NCBI GenBank assembly: GCA_030159075.1
Contig: BROG01000228.1
Span: 914,501-978,500 of the forward strand
Length of the DNA stretch: 64,000 bases
Direction: 5' to 3'
From: Atrina japonica
Lineage: Eukaryota; Mollusca; Bivalvia; Pterioida; Pinnidae
In this document: positions 1 to 12,969 of the stretch, in pieces
Numbering within the stretch: the stretch's first letter is position 1
Layout of the letters: each line of letters opens with the position of its first letter
Notes under the pieces: generated by a model
Seen by the model: only the letters and a program-made list of their open reading frames with translations
Databases searched by the model: none
Told to the model about the DNA's origin: nothing
Position numbers and translations under genes: made by a program

Positions 1-219
1 AGTATCATGGATGGCATGTACTTAATTGCTTCAGTTATTTAGTTTGAAAATTTTGCTTTCATTTTAAATTTGCCCTCTCATCTTAGGCCGAAAATTAAAC
101 GGGAGCTGACAATAGTCTGTATGTTGAAGATAAAGCAATGAGTTTTACAAATGTCTAAATAGATGAAATAAAATACATGTAATAAAATATAAACTGTCTT
201 TTCTCTTTACTCAATGTAG

Positions 220-327
220 TACCAGAGAAGTCTGTCCGAGTTGTACGCATTGGAAATGTATCGAAAATGCATAGTTCTGTAAGTCCCTACAGCTTGACAG
301 AAATCCTCAGAAGAAATATGCGGGAAG
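220..327 (+). CDS. SETX: SETX-like exon 1 of the visible set
   Basis: Acceptor TGTAG ends at 219 and donor GT is at 328-329. The first two bases complete a codon from an upstream exon outside the window. It encodes VRVVRIGNVSKM followed by SPYSLTEILRR, the linker that follows Walker A and motif Ia in Sen1-type helicases (the 'RIG' element). It ends in phase 1. Confidence 0.8.
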
Positions 328-1484
328 GTTTGTTGTTCATAGATAACTACAATTTTATGCTCATATCTAGTTTTATGTTCAAAGTTTCTATTGTATAAAT
401 GAAAAATGAGTATGTTAAATTTTGATATTTTCAGTTAATTCAAGGAAAAAGTAAATTTCATTGAAATGTTGTAAAAATAATGTTTATATTAGAGAAAGTC
501 TGATATTTGATGTTTTATCCAAATTTGGTAGATAGTAACCAGGAGTCACAAGACTTCTTTGTTTTCAATTAAAAGGGGCTTGCTCCCATAAGTTTTCCTG
601 AAATTGTATGTTTTGATCTCAGATGACTGTTAATACCCTTTGAGACTCATTTTTTTTGTAAACAACGGGATAATGCATCTGTTCAATCATCATTTAAAGT
701 TTATCGTACTTACTACAATGCTGAAGCAAGCAGTTGATTAAATATAAATTATTTCAAGTTATCTTTTTTAAGACTCACTGTAATTTATTTTTGAAATTAT
801 TTTTTAAAAATTTATTTTTCTTCCTGTCTCTCACCTCTAGTCAGCGCAGGTTAGATTCCTGCTGGAATCTGAGTTGCTTTTGTGAGAAAATTTGCCAGCT
901 TACCTGCAGAAGGCTGGTGGTCACTTCCCAGGTATATTTTAACCAGGTTCTCTCCTCCATCACTAAAAATTGGCCGCCACCATGTGTCGTAAAACAACAT
1001 TCAAATTCCATCAGTGGCTTTATTGTAACCACAGCCAGGTGTGGCATGCCGGCAGGAGATGCTGACTCCTTCCAGACACCTGGTTCTATCCCGTTTGGGA
1101 TTCGCAATTGTTCTTCATATTGAGACCATTCTACTTTGTCGTGTTCTATTGAACTTGAGTTTCGATTATCAATTGGTATTTCTTCATTTTTACTTCTAAC
1201 TTACAGAGGCTCAAAGAAGACATGTTGGTGCTGTTCCAGAGAGTGTTAAAAATGACTTTGGCTCACTTTGCAAAAACATTGAAAGACTTTTAGATCTGAA
1301 ACAAAAATATCAAAAAGCTGGCCAAATGATAGAGGTATGATTCTACTTTTCTGTGATAGATACCGATATGTAATTGTCTACAGCACTTTTAATTGGATCA
1401 TTAAAGGGTAAAAAACTTGTGATTAACATGTTTTGGAAGATTTATATCGGAAATACTTATTGAAGGGTCCAGGGCCCAAATCAC

Positions 1485-1525
<41 letters not shown>

Positions 1526-4500
1526 AAAACAAAACAAAACACAAGCTCAACTAACTTTTCATGAATTTAAGGTAAAAATACACAAAATGTATGATACAAC
1601 TGGATATATTTGTATATTGATGGCAATGAATTGTAAATAATGATGTAAATATATTGCTTATTTGAAGAACTCTTCAGAAATTTAAAAAAAAGAACTTTGA
1701 GTACATACTTTTAATTTCAAATGTAAATTTAAAAGCACAGTTCTTAGTTAAACTATATTTCATGAAATGGGAGCCTCTGTGGTCACATGTTTAGAGCATC
1801 ATGCTTTAAGCCATGAAGTCTCTCCTTTCCTGCCAGGACAGTTTCAGGTCCCACTGGAACCTACTTTGTGTGCCAACAAACCTGGAAAGTGGTTTTTTTT
1901 AAAGTTTACATCTATTGTCTGTCTATTTTTTTTTATCGGGATGGGTACATCTCATCACTTGTATGTCACCGTAGACACTGGATTGAAAATACTGACGAAA
2001 CACCCCTACATGTTAATTGACTCCTCTATTGACTTGCGCACAGGAACGTTGTTTGTAAACATCCAGTTTCATTTCCAAGAAAGATAATGAAAAGAATTTA
2101 GCAATTTGCGATTATTTAAGGTTTACTGTATGTTGAAATGTAATCACTGGGGGTAATGGTCATATTTAATGATTGTATGGATAATGTTTCCATACAATGC
2201 ATTTTTATGAAACATTTACAAAGAAACACTTTCCAGGTTTGCTGGGACACACAGTAAGCTGATTTTTTTAGAAAGTTTCCTACTTTACTTGTGGGAGGCC
2301 GATGGTACCTTCCTGGGTACCTTGTAACAATCAAGTTCTCCCTGCAAACATGTAACCAAAAAAAATATTGATAAAACACCAATAACAAACGATTGAAACA
2401 TAATATATTCTTTATTTTATGATGGTTGTGGTACATAATGTTAGGGAGTCTAATCGCTGTAGTGAGAACGGTCTATCACATCTACTGAACTGTTGTAGTT
2501 GATGACTGATTACAGCAAGAATATTGCATTTTGAAATGTTTAATTTCACTTACCTGTTGAACAATCATTTCATGAAGAAAAAAAAAAAAAAAATTAAAAA
2601 AAAAAGATTTGAAAATTGGTCCAGAATTGTGCCCATTTTACTGATATTTACATGTGTGCTAAAATTTTCATGCATGTTTGCACATGCGCTTCTACAAAGT
2701 TATTTGTTTTTTTTTAAAATTGACTCCAATTTATTGAAAGGTTTATTCTTAGTATTTCTAATGAAATTATTTTTGTTTCTTTTGAAAATGTGAGCATTGA
2801 TAATATGGTTTTTATAACGCTTTCAGTAAAATTTTGCTTGTACCACTGTAAAACTCATGTTTAGTGATAATTTATTTTTATATTTCATACAAAATATTTT
2901 CTCCTGTCATTTTTTTGTGATGTACTTTCCATTGAGTCTCAATTTCAGAAGTTTTTGATGCAGAAATTATATATTTATTTTTTTTATTGATCCATTAAAA
3001 ACTGCTTTTCATAACATTTCTGTACAAATTATCACAAAATTCTGAATAACAACACTTTTTCCATTACATATTTGATCATAACTTTTTCAAATGTTGATGG
3101 ATTTTCATTTTTTAAAATTTTATTTGTCATCTCAAGCTCTTTTAAGCTGAATTGAAAAGAAAAGCATTTAATACAAACAATACAAAATTTGAGTGGACTC
3201 CCTTTTAATATGATCTTATTGTGTTAAGGAAATATTTGTTGTTTTTATTTAACATTTTCTTTGCTATAAACTTCCATTTCAGGTCCAAAGGGTAAACGAA
3301 GACTTAAGAAAAGAAGAAAAGAAGAAATTTGATATGGAAAATCAATACTTCAGACCAGCACAGGTTGCTTTACTTGATCTATATTTTAGCCTACATCATT
3401 TAGAACATATCCCTACCTTTCTGAATACTAGCCTTATATCTCAGGTTTAGGTGACCTTAATGTATCAGGTTTAAGTCACCTTAGTATATCAGGTTTAGGT
3501 CACATTAGTATCTCAGGTTGGGTCACATGGTATCTCAGGTTTAGGTCACACAGTATCTTAGGTTTAGGTCACCTTAGTACCCCAGGTTTAGATCACCTTA
3601 GTACCTCATGTTCAGGTCACCTTAATACCTCAGGTTCAGGTCACCCTACTATCTCATGTTTAGGTCACCTTAGAACCTCAGGTTTAGGTCACCATAGTAT
3701 CTCAGGTTTAGGTCACATAGTACCTCAGGTTTAGGTCACCTTAGTATCTCAGGTTTAGGTTACCTTAGTATCTCAGGTTTAGGTCACCTTAGTATCTCAG
3801 GTTTAGGTCACCTTAGTATCTCAGGTTTAGGTCACCTTAGTATCTCGGGTTTAGGTCACCTTAGTATCTCAGGTTTAGGTCACCTTAGTATCTCATGTTT
3901 AGGTCACCTTAGTATCTCAGGTTTAGGTCACCTTAGTATCTCATGTTTAGGTCACCTTAGTATCTCAGGTTTAGGTCACCTTAGTATCTCATGTTTAGGT
4001 CACCCTACTATCTCATGTTTAGGTCACCTTAGAACCTCAGGTTTAGGTCACATTAGTATCTCAGGTTTAGGTCACATAGTACCTCAGGTTTAGGTCACCT
4101 TAGTATCTCAGGTTTAGGTCACCTTAGTATCTCATGTTAGGTCACCTTAGTATCTCAGGTTTAGGTCACCTTAGTATCTCAGGTTTAGGTCACCTTAGTA
4201 CCTCAGGTTTAGGTGACCTTTGTATCTCATGTTTAGGTCACCTTAGTATCTCATGTTTAGGTCACCTTAGTATCTCAGGTTAGGGCCACCTTAGTATCTA
4301 AGGTTTAGGTCACCCTCTTATCTCATGTTTAGGTCACCTTAGTACCTCAGGTTTAGGTCACCTTAGTATCTCAGGTTTAGGTCACCTTAGTATCTCATGT
4401 TTAGGTCACCTTAGTATCTCATGTTTAGGTCACCTTAGTATCTCATGTTTAGGTCACCTTAGTATCTCATGTTTAGGTCACCTTAGTATCTCAGGTTAGG

Positions 4501-7500
4501 GCCACCTTAGTATCTAAGGTTTAGGTCACCCTCTTATCTCATGTTTAGGTCACCTTAGTATCTCAGGTTTAGGTCATCATTGGTGTCTTTAGGTTTAGAT
4601 CATCTTAATATCTTAGGTTAAAGTGACATCAGTATCTCAGGTTTAGGTCACCTTAGTATCTCAGGTTTAGGTCACCTTAGTACCTCAGGTTTAGGTCACC
4701 TTAGTATCTCATGTTTAGGTCACCTTAGTATCTCATGTTTAGGTCACCTTAGTATCTCATGTTTAGGTCACCTTAGTATCTCATGTTTAGGTCACCTTAG
4801 TATCTCATGTTTAGGTCACCTTAGTATCTCATGTTTAGGTCACATTAGTATCTCATGTTTAGGTCACCTTAGTATCTCAGGTTAGGGCCACCTTAGTATC
4901 TAAGGTTTAGGTCACCCTCTTATCTCATGTTTAGGTCACCTTAGTATCTCAGGTTTAGGTCACCTTAGTATCTCAGGTTTAGGTCACCTTAGTATCTCAT
5001 GTTTAGGTCACCTTAGTATCTCATGTTTAGGTCACCTTAGTATCTCATGTTTAGGTCACCTTAGTATCTCATGTTTAGGTCACCTTAGTATCTCAGGTTA
5101 GGGCCACCTTAGTATCTCAGGTTAGGGCCACCTTAGTATCTAAGGTTTAGGTCACCCTCTTATCTCATGTTTAGGTCACCTTAGTATCTCATGTTTAGGT
5201 CACCTTAGTATCTCATGTTTAGGTCACCTTAGTATCTCAGGTTTAGGTCACCTTAGTATCTCATGTTTAGGTCACCTTAGTATCTCATGTTTAGGTCACC
5301 TTAGTATCTCATGTTTAGGTCACCTTAGTATCTCATGTTTAGGTCACCTTAGTATCTCAGGTTAGGGCCACCTTAGTATCTAAGGTTTAGGTCACCCTCT
5401 TATCTCATGTTTAGGTCACCTTAGTATCTCAGGTTTAGGTCATATTGGTGTCTTTAGGTTTAGATCATCTTAATATCTTAGGTTAAAGTGACATTAGTAT
5501 CTCAGGTTTAGGTCACCTTAGTATCTCAGGTTTAGGTCACCTTAGTACCTCAGGTTTAGGTCACCTTAGTATCTCAGGTTTAGGTCACCTTAGTACCTCA
5601 TGTTTAGGTCACCTTAGTATCTCATGTTTAGGTCACCTTAGTATCTCATGTTTAGGTCACCTTAGTATCTCATGTTTAGGTCACCTTAGTATCTCATGTT
5701 TAGGTCACATTAGTATCTCATGTTTAGGTCACCTTAGTATCTCAGGTTAGGGCCACCTTAGTATCTAAGGTTTAGGTCACCCTCTTATCTCATGTTTAGG
5801 TCACCTTAGTATCTCAGGTTTAGGTCACCTTAGTATCTCAGGTTTAGGTCACCTTAGTATCTCATGTTTAGGTCACCTTAGTATCTCATGTTTAGGTCAC
5901 CTTAGTATCTCATGTTTAGGTCACCTTAGTATCTCAGGTTAGGGCCACCTTAGTATCTCAGGTTAGGGCCACCTTAGTATCTCAGGTTTAGGTCACCTTA
6001 GTATCTCAGGTTTAGGTCACCTTAGTATCTCATGTTTAGGTCACCTTAGTATCTCATGTTTAGGTCACCTTAGTATCTCAGGTTTAGGTCACCTTAGTAT
6101 CTCAGGTTAGGGTCACCTTAGTATCTAAGGTTTAGGTCACCCTCTTATCTCATGTTTAGGTCACATTACTAAATCAGGTTTAGGTCATATTGGTGTCTTT
6201 AGGTTTAGATCATCTTAATATCTTAGGTTAAAGTGACATTAGTATCTCAGGTTCAGGTAACATTAGTATATCAGGTTCTGGTAACCTTAGTATCTCAGGT
6301 TCAGGTCACCTTAGTATTTTAGGTTTAGTCACATTAGTATCTCAGTTTTAAAATTGTGAGTTTTATTACCTGTGGACGAGGGGTCATTTAGACAGGATAA
6401 AAACTTGTGTGTCTGTAAAAGCTCTTTCATCCTCTATCAAGTGGTTTTGCTGATAGAGTGATAGGTGATGCCTGCTGTGGTTCCGTGTTCTTGCTGTTTA
6501 TTATGTTTATGTAAAATCTCAATAAATGCATGATCAAATGGTTTCTGTCTATCTACAGCCTCAGAATCTAAAACCGGATGAAGAATACCAGCTGAAAAAA
6601 GACATTTTACAAAAAGCACATGTCATATGTGGAACATTGAACACATTTGGGAAAATGGATATTTTGAATATTCTGGTTGACAAGCGATCTGGTCGAAGTA
6701 TATTCAATTGTGTGATAATTGATGAGGTATGTCATACACAGATAAAAAGCTATTTGAAATTTTAAGTTTCTGAAATAAATTGTATATATTACATTTTCCA
6801 ACAATTATAATGTTGCTGAAGTTTGTAGCAATAATTAGTGAGGACTATATAACATTTTATGTATGAATCAAAGGTCAAGGCCTAGAACCATAACTTGGAA
6901 ATTTACCTAACCGGGGCATTAGCTGGTAAGACTGGCAGATTTCAAGAACTCTGAAAAATTGTTGAGTGTGGCTTTAAACACTTTTCAAAATATTCAAATT
7001 ACAATAAACCCAGGGGAAAAACAGGAGACATGCTTTTGTAGAAAGAAAACCATGCAAACCATACAATATACAATATTAAGAAGGGTGTCAAGAGTATTCA
7101 ATGGCACTTTGTCCTTCAATCTTTTCATCCTACAAGAAACTTGAATCTAACGTGTATTTTGACTTGCTTTAGTCACAAATTGACAAATTATAGAAAATGA
7201 TGCTATTTGCATACACACATATTTAGACTGGGCATATTGTGGTATCACGATTTCTGTCTGTCCCTCCTCCTGCCATCCATTCTCTTATCTGGCCCATATC
7301 TTCTTTATACTTTACCAGAATATATTCATACTTCACTTCAATTATTTAGCTTGAAAGTGTGCTTTTCATGTAAAATTTGCGCTCTCACCTACGGACGAAA
7401 ATGGTAAAAATTAAATGGAGGCAAAAATCTCTAGGTGTACAGCATATTTGTCCATATGATGTGATTATAAACTGTCACTCATATAATAATAACGGTGGGT

Positions 7501-10500
7501 GCAAGCATACATTTTGAGATAGTTGTTACTTAATGTTGAATATCTTTGACAAAATAACATAAAGTAACCACCATTTATCAAATTAACTTCCAAAACTCCA
7601 CAATTTTCCTTATTTATTTATTACCTGTTTAAACCATGATAAACATTTTAGGTAGAGGTAAAAGTCGTAATACTCTGCTATTCTTTTACAGGCTTCTCAG
7701 GCTAATGAGTTAGATTGTTTGATTCCTCTGCAGTATGGCAGCAGTAAACTTATCCTTGTTGGCGACCCTGAACAGTTACCACCCACAGTTCTGTCTCAGG
7801 TATATATAATTCGGACATCTCTATCTCAGTTTGAGTTCATGCAAGGCACTCATACTAAACTGAAGGGCTTCCATGATTGTCCTTTTGAATTTGCATATAC
7901 AGGTTGATCAGATTTGAACAGAGTATGACATTCCCTTTTTCTATAATTTACCTTGTCATCCAGGTGGCTACTGAAACTAACTTATACGTCTACCACCGTA
8001 AATTGGCACAAACACCGAGTCAAAATTAAATCATAACAAAGTGACAGCCTGTTGGAATAAAAGTATTAGAGCTACAGTAATGCATGGAATCTGTACAAGG
8101 CAAACTGTTTCATCTGTTTTGGTTTTTGACAGATCCCTAATGCGCTACTTTATGTGGATTGACCTGTTCCTGAAAGGATCTTAAATGTTACTGATAAAAT
8201 GGGAAAATTTCAAGTAAAACCATAGTTCTAAGTTTAGATATAGATTTAGTTTATTCATGTTATTTTCTTGTGAGTGGTTGAATTTAATTATGACAGATTT
8301 TAAAGTAAACTTACTGGTATACATGAAGGTCATAGGTTTGAATCTTCCGTTGAAAAGAAAGTCTTCACGACAAAGTTCCCGAAACTCTTAGAAAAACACA
8401 CCTGAAGCCATTTTACACTGTTTATCAATATTATAAGGAAGTCTATTTAAAATAACCACTTGTACCGGTGCTGGCAGAAGAGGTGATTTATTCTACTCTG
8501 CCCAAAATAAGGCTTTGCCTCTGCCTGCCTTTGGGCTGTTATCATTGACAGGAACAGACCAGCAAGTACTAGTTCATTCCACCAATGGTAAGGTGTCTGA
8601 TCATGGACCCACTGGCACCTGTTCTGAGTTGGGTTCCTTACCATGATTCAACAGTTTTATCGTTGCTGACTTTGTCAAAACACGGAATATACAACTTAAA
8701 TTTTCTAAAGATACAATGTTTTCAAATGGTGGCTCTAAAACTGATCAGAAACAAATAATAACAAATTTTCAGAACAAAACTGAATCTGTTGTGTATGATA
8801 TGACTTGTGGTACATTGACAAAATCTGACTAGTACTAATGTGTCCTGTACTAATGATAAGTGTCCTTTGGCAGTGATGCGGTGACGATTTTTGATATTTA
8901 GTTGATGAATCTTTACAGTATTTTTAGTGTCTTTGCTATAATTCAACACAGTGTGAATGATAGTGTATTAAATGTAGCTTTTTTCTTTTCAGAAATGTTC
9001 AGAGAAGAACTATGGCCAGTCATTGTTTGAAAGATTCTACAACTTTTTCAAAATTCAAGATCAAAGTCCAGTGATGTTCTTGGACACCCAGTACCGTATG
9101 GCGACAGAAATTGCAAGTTTTCCTAGCAAATATGTCTACAGCGGGAAGCTAAAAACTGATCAGTAAGTATCTAAAAAATATCACTTTTTTATGCTTGTAA
9201 TTTTTAACCTGGACCAACAACCATAAAAGTTATGAATCGCCTTAAGTCTGAGAATTTTTATAACATGTTCCATAAACTTTGCTCTTCAAATTAAAAATAT
9301 TCTTAGGTGTAAGAGCATTCTTAATCATTTCCACACTACTTAATTGTATAAAAATTTGAAGCCCTTCACTGGCATTTGGTGACGTCTCCATATGAGTGAA
9401 ATATTCTGGAGTGGGATGTTAAAACAACAATAAACAAACAAACAAACTAGTTTAAGACATAAGAAAAGGGCATACCATTCAAGTTCAAAGTTCATTTATT
9501 GTACAACGATTGACAAACAAGTTAAAGCAACTTATATAAATATCTCCCGGTGGCTCTGATGTTGGTGTGCGGGGGGGGGGGGGATTTCCTGTGAAACGAA
9601 ACTGGAGTGCCTGGAGAAAACTCATTATCTGAGTTGGCTACCGCCATACCATCTCACTCCCAAGTCAAATCCAAGGATCAAACTCAGGTGGCATTGGTGA
9701 AAAGCGAGTGCGCTAACCACTGCGCTTCCCTGACATAGCATTTAGATATTTAGGGGTGATAGGACTGAGTTTTATAGATATTACACACGATAATCACTCA
9801 ATAATGGTCTTTGTTCATATATCTGTTTGTAACATTTAAATTACCATAAAAGCCTTGAGTTTTTGTCAGATTGGATTTACTGCTTTACCTCAGTATGATC
9901 AAAGATCAGAATGACTATGGCCAACATTCTTTAGTATTTGCCAGAGTTATGGGACTTAAAATTTTCATGAATGGCTTACTCAAACACATTTTATTCATTT
10001 ATATCTCATTTTGATATTAAATGACTTTGTTTTACAGCATACAGTCTAGCCATTTTACTTTACAGATCTGTAAAAATGAGAAGCAAGAGAAGTCCACTGC
10101 GTCCATATCTCCTGTATGATTTGGCAGAGAGCCAAGAGGACTGTTCACAAACAACAAGGTGTGTTACATTATTGACATGTTAGCAGGTTGTGTGCAATAA
10201 CTTGTAGGATGATAGCTTGATGTGGTCTTTTATAGCAGGCTGTATCCGAAAATCATCATTTGAAACTTTTGGGGGATATGTCGAGAAATTCAAATTGAAA
10301 GGTCAACTGATTCATCCTAATTTCTATTTTTATTTATTTTTATAGAAATGATTGTGTCATTGATTTTTGTTTCCATGGTTTCATATTTTGCGCTTTTGTA
10401 TGTAGTCAAACTTGCCTTAGCGACCCCCCCTCATATAACAACTTCCTGTCCATAATGACCGTATTTGGACCGCCCCTTGAGAATTACTATATATTTACCC

Positions 10501-11899
10501 CTTATATATCGACCAGCTGCCTTACGCAACCGGCAAACGCTATATTGTGTCCACAGGTAGTGTCCTACTTGCGTATAGTAACTGCTTACACACTTACTAC
10601 TCGTGGAAGGTAGACAACTCATAGATAATTTTCGCAGGACAATTTGAGCCCTAATCAACAACATGGCGCATGATGTTTTGACAGTTACAACACACCTGGA
10701 GGTATCAATTAAGTCCCCGGGTAATAATTAGGCACTCAGATGTGCTTTATGACAGGGTGTTTTTACAACCAGGGACTAACAATCATTGCTGACTGATTGA
10801 TGTTTTGTTTTCAATCATCAATTAATGACCTAAGTCTCCGGTGATGATTACTTAATTGGCGAAAGACTAAGACTAAAAAGAAAAATTTCAGAAAGGACAC
10901 ACTTTATGACAAGGTGTTTTTACAAACAGGAGCATTTAAATATCATCCCTGAATGACTGATGAATTGTTTGCTAATATTCTGGAATGCAATGGGGTAATT
11001 GTCTTACATCTTATATTATCGAACATCACTTGATTAGCAAGTCAACATCTCAATTGAAAGAGTAAAATCACTGGCACTTGTAGCATTGGATTATGTCTAA
11101 TAAAATGAAAATTAAATAAAATTCATCTATCTGCGTGTTCTACAACTTATATTCTTACACCTCTGTATGATCTACATCTTTCTGTATATTCTTACAATTC
11201 TGTTTGACTTAACAACACAGACCGACGACTTTGAGCACATTTTAGATACTTGTCTCAGTTTTAATAATGTGCCATATCCTTGATGTACATGTATATAATT
11301 CAGTCACATCATAATCATAGTAATTTAAATTACTTAAAACATTGAATTATTTCTTATTCTCATGATTTACATGTTATATATGTACTATAGCTAGTTACAG
11401 GGATTTTCTTATGCCTATTTTTAGTCCGGTTACAGGACTTAGGAAAATCATTTTAGTAAAAAAAAAAATACAATGTACATTTAATTACTAAATGAAACAT
11501 CTAACCAGGGAATAAATATGTAGTTGGAAATAATGAAAGTCATCTCCGATACCTTGGATTTCATAATATCTCATGTGACCCTGTATATAAACACCAGCTG
11601 TCTGTAAAGTCGGTTTTTGTAATTCCCATTGAGTGGTCTATATATATATTTGTGTGTGTAATGTGGAATCTCGTTATCTCGAAAATCATGGGACTAACTC
11701 TGTTACTTCTGGAGTTCTCAGTAAGACTTCAGTTCAGGGTTGGTTTGTGTTTTTCCTGTCTTTAGCATTATTCAATGTTTGTTTCATTTGGTCATCAGAT
11801 AAGACATGTAACAGGATCTGTCATGCTTCATTTGTTGTAGATATTTTCAGAATCAACAGAAGTGAGTACAATTGTACCTAGTGTCACTTGACTTCTCTG

Positions 11900-11952
<53 letters not shown>

Positions 11953-12923
11953 GAAATAAAAAGTCCTTGGTACAGTAGAAATAGTAGAAAAAATATTATT
12001 CAGAACAACACATTCTTTTGATCATATTAAATAAAATTAAATTATACTTCTGTTAGCGCTTTCAGCCATAGCGGCTCTTCAGACAGAGTAAAATGTTGTC
12101 TAGTGACAAATATTATTAACTGTGACGTCACCGTCATAGTGACGTTCAGTGGTAGCTATTGCAGTTGAAAAATGTTAAATGTTATTTCCTGTTTAGTTTC
12201 GGATTAAAACATTTAATAAAATAGTCTTCTTTAGCTTTCCTTAAATTTTCGTCCTCAGACCAAATTTTAAAGAAGGGAAACATCTCGAATTTTCCTTTTC
12301 CACATATCTCAAAATGTTCACTACACGGGCAGTTCCTAGTTGAAGGGTCCCTTATCTGTTGTCTATGGACCCGTACTCGGTCGAACAGTTTGGTTCCGGT
12401 TTGTCCTATATAGTTTTCTTTACATTCCGGGCATGTTGCACAATATATCAGGTTAGATGTTTTTGCAGTTCATATCAGCATTAACTTTAAATGTTTGCCC
12501 GTTCTTGAATGTTATTTTCTCGCCTTCCACAATATAGGCACATGTTCCGCACCGAGGATCTCCGCATTTTGTCACCCTGTAGATATCGATGTCCGATGTG
12601 AATTTAGCTCTTGTTAACAGTTTTTTCAAGTTGGGAGCTTGTCTTCTGCTGTTCTGCTGAGGACGAAAATTGAAGAAAAGCTAAAGAAGACTATTTTATT
12701 AAATGTTTTAATCCGAAACTAAACAGGAAATAACATTTAACATTTTTCAACTGCAATAGCTACCACTGAACGTCACTATGACGGTGACGTCACAGTTAAT
12801 AATATTTGTCACTAGACAACATTTTACTCTGTCTGAAGAGCCGCTATGGCTGAAAGCGCTAACAGAAGTATAATTTTATTTAATATGATCAAAAGAATGT
12901 GTTGTTCTGAATAATATTTTTTC

Positions 12924-12969
<46 letters not shown>

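Larger units (their letters stand above)
11982..12928 (-). mobile_element. Fold-back Penelope-like element remnant with inverted terminal repeats
   Basis: The arms 11982-12258 and 12657-12928 are near-perfect inverted copies (272-277 bp). They differ by a 5-bp indel and a few substitutions close to the centre. The ~400-bp centre encodes a GIY-YIG endonuclease on the minus strand. The end of that ORF runs into the left arm, which makes the left arm the element's 3' terminal repeat. PLEs are known to carry terminal repeats in direct or inverted arrangement and to end in a GIY-YIG domain. The reverse transcriptase is missing, so the copy is dead. Confidence 0.85.

Noticed and set aside
734..1123. 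129-aa ORF on the + strand and 88-aa ORF on the minus strand
   Set aside because: Both run across SINE and PLE-tail repeat sequence that recurs elsewhere without a conserved reading frame.
3440..6345. CRISPR array or coding octapeptide repeat
   Set aside because: The units are contiguous without unique spacers, in a eukaryotic intron. The one open frame (LGHLSISG) has no start and is broken by indels in variant units.
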